From positions 888,615 through 952,614 of the forward strand of contig NZ_BMXB01000001.1 of NCBI RefSeq assembly GCF_014651535.1: a stretch of DNA of 64,000 nt, in the 5' to 3' direction. How positions within the stretch are numbered: the stretch's first letter is position 1; the number at the start of each line of letters is the position of its first letter. The stretch comes from Salinimicrobium marinum. Lineage in GTDB: Bacteria > Bacteroidota > Bacteroidia > Flavobacteriales > Flavobacteriaceae. Below the pieces are notes generated by a model. That model had not been told where the DNA came from. It ran no database searches and was given only the letters and a program-made list of their open reading frames with translations. This document shows positions 8,942 through 17,889 of this stretch, in pieces. The translations under genes were made by a program, and so were the position numbers.

Positions 8942-10063
8942 ATGAAAGAGGATTATTACGACATATTAGGTATTAGTAAAAACGCTTCTACAGCCGAAAT
9001 TAAAAAAGCCTATCGAAAGAAGGCTATTGAATTTCACCCCGATAAAAATCCGGGAGATACCAAGGCAGAGGACAACTTCAAGAAAGCGGCTGAAGCTTAT
9101 GAGGTTTTGAGCAATGAAGATAAGCGTGCACGTTACGATCGTTTTGGACATCAGGCCTTTGAAGGAGGTGGTGGCGGCGGCGGCTTTGGCGGCGGCGGTA
9201 TGAACATGGACGACATCTTCAGCCAGTTTGGTGATATCTTTGGCGGTGGCTTTGGTGGTGGCGGTTTCTCCGGCTTTGGAGGAGGCGGCCAACGCAGAGT
9301 GAAAGGAAGTAACCTGCGGATTAGAGTTTCACTTACTTTAGAGGAAATTGCCAACGGCGTTGAAAAGAAAATAAAGGTTAAGCGTAAAATTCAGGATGCC
9401 GGAACAACGTACAAAACCTGCCCTACCTGTAATGGTACAGGACAGGTAACACGGGTTACGAATACTATTTTGGGAAGAATGCAAACTGCTTCCCCCTGTA
9501 CCACCTGTGGTGGCGCAGGACAAACCATCGATAAGAAATCGCCCGAAGCCGATGCTCAGGGATTGATAATGAAAGAAGAGATGGTTTCTATCAAAATTCC
9601 GGCAGGAGTTGAAGATGGAATGCAGTTAAAGGTTTCCGGAAAAGGTAATGATGCCCCGGGTAACGGAGTTCCGGGTGATCTTATTGTCGCAATAGAAGAA
9701 AAAGAGCATCCAAACCTGCAAAGGGAAGGTGTGAACCTTCATTATGACCTTTATATTAGTTTTTCTGAAGCAACTTTAGGTACTTCCAAGGAAATTGACA
9801 CTGTTTCCGGAAAAGTAAGGATCAAGATTGACGAGGGAGTACAATCTGGTAAAATTTTAAGATTACGTGGAAAAGGAATTCCAAGTATTAATGGATACGG
9901 AAAAGGGGATTTACTGGTACATGTAAATGTCTGGACGCCAAAAACTCTTAACAGGGAACAACGTGATTTCTTTGAGAGAATGGCTAGTGACGAGCATTTC
10001 CAGCCCAAACCGGAGAAAAGTGACAAGTCATTTTTCGAAAAAGTTAAAGATATGTTCTCTTAA
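8942..10063 (+). CDS. dnaJ: Chaperone DnaJ
   Basis: A 373-residue type I-like Hsp40 that delivers substrates to DnaK and stimulates its ATPase. The J domain carries the HPD motif (EFHPDKNPG, about residues 31-39). A Gly/Phe-rich linker follows at about 75-115, then a zinc-binding region with only two CxxCxGxG repeats (CPTCNGTG and CTTCGGAG) instead of four, then the two C-terminal substrate domains ([16 protein letters not shown]). Related flavobacterial DnaJ proteins appear to share the reduced zinc region. It forms an operon with grpE and is followed by a terminator. Confidence 0.95.
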   Translation: MKEDYYDILGISKNASTAEIKKAYRKKAIEFHPDKNPGDTKAEDNFKKAAEAYEVLSNEDKRARYDRFGHQAFEGGGGGGGFGGGGMNMDDIFSQFGDIFGGGFGGGGFSGFGGGGQRRVKGSNLRIRVSLTLEEIANGVEKKIKVKRKIQDAGTTYKTCPTCNGTGQVTRVTNTILGRMQTASPCTTCGGAGQTIDKKSPEADAQGLIMKEEMVSIKIPAGVEDGMQLKVSGKGNDAPGNGVPGDLIVAIEEKEHPNLQREGVNLHYDLYISFSEATLGTSKEIDTVSGKVRIKIDEGVQSGKILRLRGKGIPSINGYGKGDLLVHVNVWTPKTLNREQRDFFERMASDEHFQPKPEKSDKSFFEKVKDMFS

Positions 10064-10150
10064 AGGTAGAATATTAACTTTTTTTTATATATATTTGGGT
10101 ATCACTAATTTCAATTGGTGATAATTTTTCTTTTTCATAGCAATTTTTTT

Positions 10151-10188
10151 CCCATCCTTAAGTGATTAAGGATGGGTTTTGTTTTTTT
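10151..10188 (+). terminator. Terminator downstream of dnaJ
   Basis: Stem CCCATCCTTAA / TTAAGGATGGG (10151-10176) followed by a T-rich tract. Confidence 0.85.
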
Positions 10189-10293
10189 ACTTGTTTCGGG
10201 AGTAGATGGTAAGATTGGACGGCAAATATTAAAATCTTCCTAATCCCAAATGAAAGTTGCTACATTTAAATATATTTACAACAAAGTACTTTT

Positions 10294-11223
10294 ATGGATC
10301 ACCTCCTGGTTGCAGAAAACGTGACGAAGAAATTTGGCGATTTTACTGCACTAAATAATGTTTCACTTCAAATCCCGAAGGGAAGTATTTTCGGCCTTCT
10401 TGGGCCAAATGGAGCAGGGAAAACTACCTTTATAAGGATTATAAATCAAATTACTTTACCCAGTGAAGGAAGAATTCTTCTGGATGGTAAACCGCTACAG
10501 CCAAACGACATTCAGCATATTGGATATTTGCCCGAAGAGCGGGGATTATATAAATCCATGAAAGTTGGAGAACAGGCCTTGTATCTTGCACAATTAAAAG
10601 GATTATCAAAAGCTGAAGCTAAAGCCCGACTTAAATACTGGTTTGAAAGGCTTAATATCGAAGACTGGTGGGATAAAAAGATCCAGGAACTTTCCAAAGG
10701 AATGGCTCAAAAAGTTCAGTTTGTGGTCACTGTGCTGCATAACCCTAAACTTCTGATTTTTGACGAACCCTTCAGCGGATTCGATCCTGTGAATGCAAAT
10801 CTTATCAAAGATGAAATCCTTCAGCTTCGGAAAGAGGGTGCCACTATATTATTTTCAACGCACAGAATGGAAAGTGTAGAGGAATTATGTGATTACATGG
10901 CACTTATCCATAAATCAAATAAGTTGCTGGATGGTAAAGTTACCGATATCAAACGTGCATATAAATCGAATACTTTTGAAGTAGGGCTGGAATCACCAGA
11001 TAATGAACTGCTTCGAAAAGAACTTGCAGCTACTTTTCTTATAAAAGATGCTTCTTTTAAAAGTATTAATGATGATCTTAAACTAAGGATACAAATAGAG
11101 GAAACAGCGTCTCCCAATGACCTTTTAATGCATCTTACCTCCAGGGCACAGGTGAATTATTTTGTGGAAGTGATTCCTTCTGTAAATGATATTTTCATAA
11201 AAACAGTGACCGGCAATGCGTAA
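10294..11223 (+). CDS. ABC transporter ATP-binding protein (NatA-like)
   Basis: A 309-residue ATPase subunit of an ABC-2 exporter. Walker A GPNGAGKTT lies at about residues 37-45, the signature LSKGMAQKV at about 133, and Walker B LLIFDEPFSGFDP with the H-loop STHRMES after it. The C-terminal 80 residues match the extension of the NatA/gliding-motility-like ATPases. It overlaps the permease gene by 8 bp, which indicates a two-gene exporter. The substrate is unknown; sodium export by NatAB is a family precedent only. Confidence 0.9.
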   Translation: MDHLLVAENVTKKFGDFTALNNVSLQIPKGSIFGLLGPNGAGKTTFIRIINQITLPSEGRILLDGKPLQPNDIQHIGYLPEERGLYKSMKVGEQALYLAQLKGLSKAEAKARLKYWFERLNIEDWWDKKIQELSKGMAQKVQFVVTVLHNPKLLIFDEPFSGFDPVNANLIKDEILQLRKEGATILFSTHRMESVEELCDYMALIHKSNKLLDGKVTDIKRAYKSNTFEVGLESPDNELLRKELAATFLIKDASFKSINDDLKLRIQIEETASPNDLLMHLTSRAQVNYFVEVIPSVNDIFIKTVTGNA

Positions 11224-12505
11224 TCTCAAGTTAATTATAAAACGTGAATATCTGGCCCGGGTAAGGAACAAGACCTTTGTTGTAATGACATTTTTGAGTC
11301 CGTTGATCTTTGTGGGTATGATCATGTTGATCGCGTATTTAACGAGCCTGAATAAGAGTGAAACGAGAATTGTAGGAGTTCATGACGAATCGGGGTTATT
11401 TGTTTCAGAATTTCAGGATTCTGAAGATGTGGAATTTCAGGATTTTTCTGCAATTACGCTCGATAGTGCCAAAGACATTGTGAGGGAGAAGAATTTATAC
11501 GGATTGCTTTATGTTCCTCAGGATTCCGACTCGGTTGAACATCTGCAGTTTTTCGCCAAGGAAGCTCCTGCTTTCGGATTTTTAACTCAAATAGAACGCA
11601 CCGTAGCCGATAAACTCACCGGAAGGGAACTGGAAGCCCGGGGAGTGGATGTGTCAGCAATAAGATCAGCAGAGGCATCGGTAAAGATCGAAATTCAGAA
11701 TTTTTCGGGAGAGCGAACTTCAAAAATGTCAAATTATGTGAAAATGTTTTTTGGAGGAGCTGCAGGCTACCTGTTAATGATGTTTATAATTATCTATGGG
11801 AACATGGTGATGCGAAGCGTTATCGAGGAAAAAACCAACCGTATTATTGAAATAATCATTTCTTCGGTTAAGCCTCTCCATTTGATGCTGGGCAAGATTT
11901 TAGGAACTTCTTTGGCCGGGATCACACAATTTTCTATTTGGGTAATGTTGGGAGGTTTGCTGCTTTTCGTGGTATCATCTGTCCTGGGAGTTGATATTTC
12001 GGCAGCACAGGGAGCTCAACAGCAGGCTGCGAGTCAGATTTCAGATAGTGAATTACAACAGTTGGTGATAGATATTGCGAAACTTCCTTTGTTGACTCTT
12101 ACCCTTTCTTTTCTGGTTTATTTTATAGGAGGATACTTTCTTTATAGCTCTATCTATGCCGCCATTGGAGCAGCAGTTGATAATGAGACCGATACACAGC
12201 AGTTCATGTTTCCGGTTATCATTCCCCTGATTCTTGGAATTTACGTGGGCTTTTTTGCAGTTATTGAAAATCCGCACGGTACGGTTTCAACGATATTTTC
12301 CATGGTCCCTTTAACTTCCCCTATTGTGATGTTGATGAGGATTCCATTTGGGGTTGCCTGGTGGGAACTGGCAATTTCCATATTTTTACTGATCATTACC
12401 AACGCCGGAATCGTTTGGCTGGCAGCGAAAATATATCGAGTAGGAATTCTTATGTACGGAAAAAAACCAACTTATAAGGAACTGTATAAATGGCTTAAAT
12501 ATTAG
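11216..12505 (+). CDS. ABC-2 type permease (NatB-like)
   Basis: A 429-residue permease. The layout is one N-terminal helix (about residues 22-43), a large extracytoplasmic domain to about residue 180, and then five to six helices. EEKTNRIIEIIISSVKPLHLMLGKI is the conserved cytoplasmic coupling segment (residues within it quoted in short form: EEKTNRIIEI and KPLHLMLGKI). The start overlaps the ATPase stop. mscS follows 2 bp after the stop, so the membrane proteins are likely cotranscribed. Confidence 0.9.
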   Translation: MRNLKLIIKREYLARVRNKTFVVMTFLSPLIFVGMIMLIAYLTSLNKSETRIVGVHDESGLFVSEFQDSEDVEFQDFSAITLDSAKDIVREKNLYGLLYVPQDSDSVEHLQFFAKEAPAFGFLTQIERTVADKLTGRELEARGVDVSAIRSAEASVKIEIQNFSGERTSKMSNYVKMFFGGAAGYLLMMFIIIYGNMVMRSVIEEKTNRIIEIIISSVKPLHLMLGKILGTSLAGITQFSIWVMLGGLLLFVVSSVLGVDISAAQGAQQQAASQISDSELQQLVIDIAKLPLLTLTLSFLVYFIGGYFLYSSIYAAIGAAVDNETDTQQFMFPVIIPLILGIYVGFFAVIENPHGTVSTIFSMVPLTSPIVMLMRIPFGVAWWELAISIFLLIITNAGIVWLAAKIYRVGILMYGKKPTYKELYKWLKY

Positions 12506-12507
12506 GC

Positions 12508-13428
12508 ATGCAAAGTGGTGTTGAACAGGTAAAAGATGTAATTGAAGAAGATATTTGGGGGACTTTCCTGGATTTCCTTAACATCACGGTAATACCACTT
12601 GGCAGCGGTGAAGACCAGGGAAGGATAACTGTAGGCTTGATCTTACTGGTCATTATTGTCTTTCTCTTTACCAGCGTGATACTGAAAGGCATTAGAGTTT
12701 TTCTTACCAGAAAACTTGCAACACCCGATAAGCTTAAATTTATAAGCGTCTTCAAGTTTATCAAATATCTTGTGTATTTGATCGTGGTGCTAGTGACAGT
12801 AAGTTCGGCTGGGGTGGACATCACCATTTTGTTAACTGCTTCGGCGGCACTTTTTGTAGGTTTGGGTCTTGCCCTGCAGGAGCTATTTCAGGATATTATT
12901 GGAGGTTTATTTATTATTACAGATAAGTCATTGCTGGTAGGTGATGTGATTGAGGTCAATGGAAAAGTAGGAAGAGTGATAGACATTCAGCTGCGCACTA
13001 CCAGGCTTCTTACAAGAGACGACAAGGTAATGATCATTCCAAACCATAAATTTATAAGCGATATCATTTATAATTACACCCAGAACCATACCACCACCCG
13101 TGAATTTATCAAAGTGGGAGTGGCCTATGGGAGTGATACTGCCAAAGTCCAAAAGTTGCTTTTGGAATGTGCAGAAAACCAAACGGGTGTAGCGGAAACC
13201 CCCGAACCTTTCGTTCTTTTTGATGACTTTGGGGATTCTTCACTGGTCTTTAGTTTACATTTTTTTGTAACTGACAGCTTCGTAGATCCAAAGATAAAAA
13301 GTCAGGTGCGATTTAAAATTGATCATAAATTTCGTGAACATGGTATTACAATTCCTTTCCCCCAGAGGGACGTACACCTTATTGGACAATCAGAACCCCA
13401 GCCTCCAACTTCAGAAGAAAATGAATAA
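12508..13428 (+). CDS. MscS-family small-conductance mechanosensitive channel
   Basis: A 306-residue inner-membrane channel that opens under membrane tension during hypo-osmotic shock. Three helices span about residues 30-120. The pore-lining helix with small residues is ASAALFVGLGLALQELFQD, followed by the beta-domain signature VGDVIEVNGKVGRVIDI and IIPNHKFISD. The C-terminal alpha/beta domain is complete. It lies in the operon of the ABC exporter, and its stop overlaps the next start by 8 bp. Confidence 0.92.
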   Translation: MQSGVEQVKDVIEEDIWGTFLDFLNITVIPLGSGEDQGRITVGLILLVIIVFLFTSVILKGIRVFLTRKLATPDKLKFISVFKFIKYLVYLIVVLVTVSSAGVDITILLTASAALFVGLGLALQELFQDIIGGLFIITDKSLLVGDVIEVNGKVGRVIDIQLRTTRLLTRDDKVMIIPNHKFISDIIYNYTQNHTTTREFIKVGVAYGSDTAKVQKLLLECAENQTGVAETPEPFVLFDDFGDSSLVFSLHFFVTDSFVDPKIKSQVRFKIDHKFREHGITIPFPQRDVHLIGQSEPQPPTSEENE

Positions 13429-14312
13429 GTATTTTATTCTGGCGTTACTCAGTTTTGCAGCTTCTTTCTCCGGAAGAGGACAATCTACAGATCTGGCAAG
13501 GATTGAGTACACTTACTTTCCGCAGTCAGATTCAGATAATTCTTTCAGAAGATTCAGAAGTTTTGTGAATTTTCCGATTAAAATAGGTACAGCCGAAGAT
13601 AGTTATCTAGTGCCGGGAATCGAATATGAAAATATCAATTTCAAATATAAAGATATTACTCCCTTTGAAAAAGGAGCAGAACTGGATAGATTTCAGTCCT
13701 TCACTTTAAGCCTCAATTACACCTATAAAATGAATCCCAACTGGAGGTTTGCGGCGCAGGGAGGGTTAATGATGGCATCTAACTTTGAAAAAGGAACAGT
13801 TCTTAAAGATGATCTGCTCTATATAGGATCGTTCTTCTTCATTAAAGAAAAAGGAGAAGACGAAGTGGAAAAATCATGGCGATGGATACTGGGACTGCAC
13901 TATTCCACAACATCTGGGATGCCTTTTCCTTTACCGATAGTAAATTATTACAGGGAATTTCGTCCCAATTGGTCCTATATGGCGGGAGTCCCAAAAAGTA
14001 ATCTCAAATATTATATAAGCCTAAAAACATGAACTTCAGGCTTTTGTGACACTTGATGGTTTTTATGCCAATATTCAGGAGGACAGGGTATTCTCAAATT
14101 CTAACAAGGTTGCCGAAAATATCTCTATGACCATTGTTCTTGGAGGTGTGGGGTATGAGTACAACTTTACAAAACATTTAGTATATTACCTGTATGCCGG
14201 TTATACTTTAATGAATGACATAAGGCTTAGAAATGATGATAAAGATGACGTTTTAGAGGTGAATAAAGTAAATACTTTTTACGCTCGAAGCGGATTAAAA
14301 TTTAAAATATAA
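13421..14312 (+). pseudogene. DUF6268-like outer-membrane beta-barrel gene, frameshifted
   Basis: The first part (from ATG 13421) has a signal peptide and beta-strand-rich sequence (IGTAEDSYLVPGIEY, MNPNWRFAAQGG) and stops at 14030-14032. The continuation is open in another frame to 14312 (GFYANIQEDRVF, VGYEYNFTKHLVYYLYAGYT). Removing one A from the A5 run at 14023-14027 joins both halves seamlessly (ISLKHELQAFVTLDGFY). The product resembles the DUF6268 barrels of Bacteroidota; that family name is from memory. The break is either real inactivation or a homopolymer sequence error. It lies between mscS and the response regulator, within a few bases of each. Confidence 0.7.
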
Positions 14313-14314
14313 CG

Positions 14315-15478
14315 ATGCCAAAAATTTTATTGATTGAAGACGAAGCAGCTATTCGAAGAGTGCTTGTTAAAATACTCACAGAAGAAAATAAGACGTATGA
14401 AGTAGAAGAGGCAGCCGATGGATTGATAGGAACAGAAATGGTGAAAGATCATGATTATGATTTGATCCTGTGTGATATAAAAATGCCGAAAATGGATGGT
14501 GTTGAAGTCCTGGAAGCTGTAAAAAAGATCAAACCGGAAATTCCCGTAGTAATGATCTCCGGTCATGGAGATCTGGATACTGCTGTGAATACCATGCGAT
14601 TGGGTGCCTTTGATTATATTTCCAAACCGCCCGATCTCAACCGACTTTTAAATACAGTAAGAAATGCCCTGGACCGCAAGGAGCTCATGGTAGAAAATAC
14701 TCGTTTAAAGAAAAAAGTGGGTAAAAACTATGAAATGATTGGCGAGTCTGAGCCTATTTCCCAGATAAAGGAAATGATCGAAAAAGTAGCACCAACAGAT
14801 GCCAGGGTTTTGATCACCGGGCCAAATGGAACCGGAAAAGAACTGGTTGCCCACTGGCTGCATCAAAAAAGTGATCGCTCCGGCGGGCCTATGGTAGAAG
14901 TGAATTGTGCGGCAATACCATCAGAACTTATAGAAAGTGAGCTTTTTGGTCATGTGAAAGGAGCCTTTACCTCCGCAAATAAAGACAGGGCCGGAAAATT
15001 TGAGGCTGCCAATGGAGGTACTATTTTCCTGGACGAAATAGGCGACATGAGTCTTTCTGCACAGGCTAAAGTATTGCGTGCCCTGCAGGAGAGCAGGATC
15101 TCACGCGTCGGAAGTGATAAGGACATAAAAGTAGATGTGAGAGTGGTTGCAGCGACCAATAAGGACCTTCAAAAGGAGATCGAAGAGAAACGGTTCCGGG
15201 AAGATCTCTATCACAGGCTGGCCGTGATCTTGATTAAGGTTCCGCCTCTTAACGAGCGCCGGGAGGATATTCCGTTGCTGGTAAATTATTTTGCCGAAAA
15301 GATCACTCAGGAACAGGGAGTGAATCCCAAAACCTTTTCAGATGATGCCTTAAAACTTCTTCAGGAATACAACTGGACCGGTAATATTCGTGAGCTTCGT
15401 AATGTAGTGGAACGACTTATTATTCTGGGAGGTCCAGAAGTCAATGAAGAAGATGTACGGTTGTTCGCCAGTAAATAA
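14315..15478 (+). CDS. NtrC-like response regulator (receiver plus AAA+ domain, no HTH)
   Basis: A 387-residue protein. The receiver domain covers about 1-120 with phosphorylation site D54 (LILCDIKMPKMDG). The AAA+ domain has Walker A GPNGTGKE at about 169-176 and Walker B GGTIFLDEIGDMS. The loop that in sigma-54 activators reads GAFTGA is GAFTSA here. The chain ends about 25 residues after NIRELRNVVERLI with no Fis-type DNA-binding helix-turn-helix. It may act as an ATPase regulator without its own promoter specificity, or bind through partners. No cognate histidine kinase is adjacent. Confidence 0.85.
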   Translation: MPKILLIEDEAAIRRVLVKILTEENKTYEVEEAADGLIGTEMVKDHDYDLILCDIKMPKMDGVEVLEAVKKIKPEIPVVMISGHGDLDTAVNTMRLGAFDYISKPPDLNRLLNTVRNALDRKELMVENTRLKKKVGKNYEMIGESEPISQIKEMIEKVAPTDARVLITGPNGTGKELVAHWLHQKSDRSGGPMVEVNCAAIPSELIESELFGHVKGAFTSANKDRAGKFEAANGGTIFLDEIGDMSLSAQAKVLRALQESRISRVGSDKDIKVDVRVVAATNKDLQKEIEEKRFREDLYHRLAVILIKVPPLNERREDIPLLVNYFAEKITQEQGVNPKTFSDDALKLLQEYNWTGNIRELRNVVERLIILGGPEVNEEDVRLFASK

Positions 15479-15485
15479 TTTTTCT

Positions 15486-15522
15486 GAATAACTTCTGAAA
15501 TGGATGAGTTCAGAAGTTATTC
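15486..15522. terminator. Hairpin between convergent genes
   Basis: A 13-bp perfect stem GAATAACTTCTGA / TCAGAAGTTATTC with an 11-nt loop between the convergent regulator and GNAT-like genes. T runs are weak on both sides, so termination efficiency is uncertain. Confidence 0.5.
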
Positions 15523-16113
15523 ACTCTTTGGAGGAGGAGTGTATTTTAAAAAGTACATGGTGTCTCCGCTTGGATGCTGCCACTCATGAAAAAGTTTAAA
15601 TCCGTAACGTCGGTAAGCCAGGCTTATCCGGCGTATTCTGGATTCAGCAAAAATAGGAAGCTGTAGCTCTTTCGAAATGGCATAAAATTTATTTTTCATT
15701 TCATAAGCCGTCTTACTGTCATCGCTTCCGCGGGAATCGGGTAGAATTCCCCAAAACCAGCAATAGAGATAATCTCCCTCTTTGGGACGCTGGTTTTTTA
15801 CATATTTCTGATTTTTCATCGCCTTAAAACCTTTTTTGATCCCTGTGACGTTGATTGCAAGCTTCAGGTCCTGGATGAGATCTTTCCAGAAGTTACCATC
15901 TTTTCTATTGGTACGAAACAATATTGCGATTCCTCTTCCATTTTCTGAAATGATCAATGCATCTTTTTCAATGGCCTTTTCAACCATATGTTTAGCAAGA
16001 TATTGGTATCTTTTTTCTCTTTTATGATCGTCTTTTACGATTTCCTGGGAGGTAGGGATCTCCTGAAGTAAATATGAAACATGCCCTATAATTTCCTGCT
16101 TATTCAAATCCAT
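15517..16113 (-). CDS. GNAT-like hypothetical protein
   Basis: A 198-residue soluble protein with no signal peptide. The C-terminal third (FAESRIRRISLAYRRYGFKLFHEWQHP) has the order seen at the end of GNAT acetyltransferases, where a conserved N/R-rich helix precedes a YxxxGF strand; residues quoted here are RRISLAYRRYGFKLFHEW. The family assignment is tentative, and no acetyl-CoA P-loop is obvious. The gene is leftward, and its 3' end overlaps the convergent hairpin. Confidence 0.6.
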   Translation of the reverse strand: MDLNKQEIIGHVSYLLQEIPTSQEIVKDDHKREKRYQYLAKHMVEKAIEKDALIISENGRGIAILFRTNRKDGNFWKDLIQDLKLAINVTGIKKGFKAMKNQKYVKNQRPKEGDYLYCWFWGILPDSRGSDDSKTAYEMKNKFYAISKELQLPIFAESRIRRISLAYRRYGFKLFHEWQHPSGDTMYFLKYTPPPKSE

Positions 16114-16251
16114 AAATTTTGCCGAAAGATAAAAAAAAATAGCTTCTTAAGCTTCAAATCTGTCAGCATCCTCAGACTTAAAATGGTTGAAGTTATTTAT
16201 TCAAAAGAGGAAAAAAATTTAAAAAGAAACCATTTAGAATTTGCGGTTTTT

Positions 16252-16259
16252 TACATTTG
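16252..16259 (+). promoter_or_regulatory. Predicted -7 element for the M28 peptidase gene
   Basis: TACATTTG, a full match to TAnnTTTG, 38 bp before the start codon. Confidence 0.5.
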
Positions 16260-16297
16260 CTTTTCACCTCTTATCGACAGAAATAATTTAAGAAAAA

Positions 16298-17719
16298 ATG
16301 AAGCAAAAATTAGTTTTACTGGCACTTTTGGTAACTTTCCTTGAAGGAAAAGCACAGTTTTCACATCAGCAGAAGGATTCGATGGCTCTTCGGAACTTAT
16401 ATGATATGTCGCTGTTACAGGGACAAAGCTATGAATGGCTGGATCATCTTTCCAATAAGATAGGAGGAAGACTTTCTGGATCTATAAATGCGGAAAGGGC
16501 TGTAAAATATTCCAAAGCTCAACTGGAGGAGCTGGGTCTGGATAAAGTATGGTTACAGCCGGTAATGGTGCCGAAATGGACCCGTGGGCAGGCAGAATAT
16601 GCATACGTACAAACCGGGGAAAACACCACAACAGTGAATATTGTTGCACTTGGTGGCTCTATTGCCACTCCTGCCAACGGTTTAAAAGCAGAAGTTTTAG
16701 AAGTGCAGGGACTGGAAGATCTTGCAGAATATGGAAAGGAACAAATAGAAGGTAAAATAGTGTTTTTTAACAGGCCAATGCGCCCCGACCTTATTCATAC
16801 GTTTGCTGCTTATGGTGGATGTGTGGATCAACGCTATTCTGGAGCTGCAGAGGCTGCTAAATATGGTGCTGCCGGAGTAATTGTTCGCTCTCTATCTCAT
16901 AAAATAGATGAATATCCTCACACCGGCTCCATGAGCTATGGAGAACTTCCAAATGATGAGAGGATCCCCGCTGCCGCTATCAGTACTAAAGATGCCGAAT
17001 ATTTGAGCAGCATGCTCAAACTTGATAAGAGCTTAAAGTTCTTTTACAGAATGAGCTGCCAAAATCATGCAGATGTGGAATCTCACAATGTGATAGGGGA
17101 AATTACAGGAAGTGAATATCCAGATGAAATAATTGTGGTGGGGGGGCATCTTGATTCCTGGGATCTTGGAGATGGTGCGCATGATGATGGTGCCGGAGTG
17201 GTACAATCTATGGAAGTATTGCGTTTATTCAAAGAAACCGGAATCCGTCCGAAAAGAACCCTGCGGGTAGTTCTTTTCATGAATGAAGAAAACGGATTAA
17301 GAGGTGGAAACCAATATGCTAAGGTGGCTCAAATGAAAGGAGAGCATCACATATTTGCTCTGGAAAGCGATTCCGGCGGATTCACCCCGCGTGGGTTTTC
17401 TTTTGATGCGAGTGAAGCGCAGTTTGAGCAGGTAAAAAGCTGGAAAAGTCTTTTCGAACCTTACCTTGTTCATTATTTTGCACAGGGAGGAAGCGGGGCA
17501 GATATTGGCCCTTTAAAAGATGGGGATATTGTACTTGCTGGTCTTCGTCCAGATTCACAGCGCTATTTTGATCATCATCATGCCGCTACAGACACTTTTG
17601 ACGCTGTGAACAAACGGGAGCTGGAACTGGGAGCTGCCACAATGGCTTCTTTGGTGTATCTGGTAGACAAGTATGGTTTTGATTCCCCGATAAATGTTCC
17701 TGCGGAATTAAAGAAATAG
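16298..17719 (+). CDS. Secreted M28-family aminopeptidase
   Basis: A 473-residue zinc exopeptidase with signal peptide MKQKLVLLALLVTFLEGKAQ. The co-catalytic zinc ligands are visible in order: VGGHLDSWD (His and Asp), GAHDDGAG (bridging Asp), FMNEENG (catalytic Glu and ligand), ALESDSGG (Asp) and RYFDHHHAATDT (His). An inserted PA-like domain lies between about residues 120 and 250. It probably trims peptides in the periplasm or outside the cell. It is monocistronic and followed by a hairpin terminator. Confidence 0.9.
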   Translation: MKQKLVLLALLVTFLEGKAQFSHQQKDSMALRNLYDMSLLQGQSYEWLDHLSNKIGGRLSGSINAERAVKYSKAQLEELGLDKVWLQPVMVPKWTRGQAEYAYVQTGENTTTVNIVALGGSIATPANGLKAEVLEVQGLEDLAEYGKEQIEGKIVFFNRPMRPDLIHTFAAYGGCVDQRYSGAAEAAKYGAAGVIVRSLSHKIDEYPHTGSMSYGELPNDERIPAAAISTKDAEYLSSMLKLDKSLKFFYRMSCQNHADVESHNVIGEITGSEYPDEIIVVGGHLDSWDLGDGAHDDGAGVVQSMEVLRLFKETGIRPKRTLRVVLFMNEENGLRGGNQYAKVAQMKGEHHIFALESDSGGFTPRGFSFDASEAQFEQVKSWKSLFEPYLVHYFAQGGSGADIGPLKDGDIVLAGLRPDSQRYFDHHHAATDTFDAVNKRELELGAATMASLVYLVDKYGFDSPINVPAELKK

Positions 17720-17740
17720 AAAATGCAGTTTCAAACGAGG

Positions 17741-17769
17741 TGGCGCGGATATTCAAATCGCGCCATTTT
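17741..17769 (+). terminator. Hairpin terminator after the M28 peptidase gene
   Basis: TGGCGCGGAT pairs with ATCGCGCCA around a short loop and is followed by TTTTC. Confidence 0.55.
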
Positions 17770-17860
17770 CATTTCTGCTTCTGTAATATTCAATATTTCT
17801 GTACTATTCTCTTCTTTTCTAAGAACACATCATTTAAATTCTTTCCTCCAAATAACTTCC

Positions 17861-17868
17861 TATCTTTG
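17861..17868 (+). promoter_or_regulatory. Predicted -7 element for the MATE gene
   Basis: TATCTTTG matches TAnnTTTG and lies 21 bp before the TTG start. It supports that start and implies a leader of under 20 nt. Confidence 0.55.
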
Positions 17869-17889
17869 CGGGCTGAAAAAACATAGCTC

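Noticed and set aside
9446..9459. A perfect GTAAC-ACGG-GTTAC dyad
   Set aside because: It lies inside dnaJ, where it encodes the conserved VTRVTN of the zinc region, and no TAnnTTTG follows at 22 nt. It is a chance match, not a control site.
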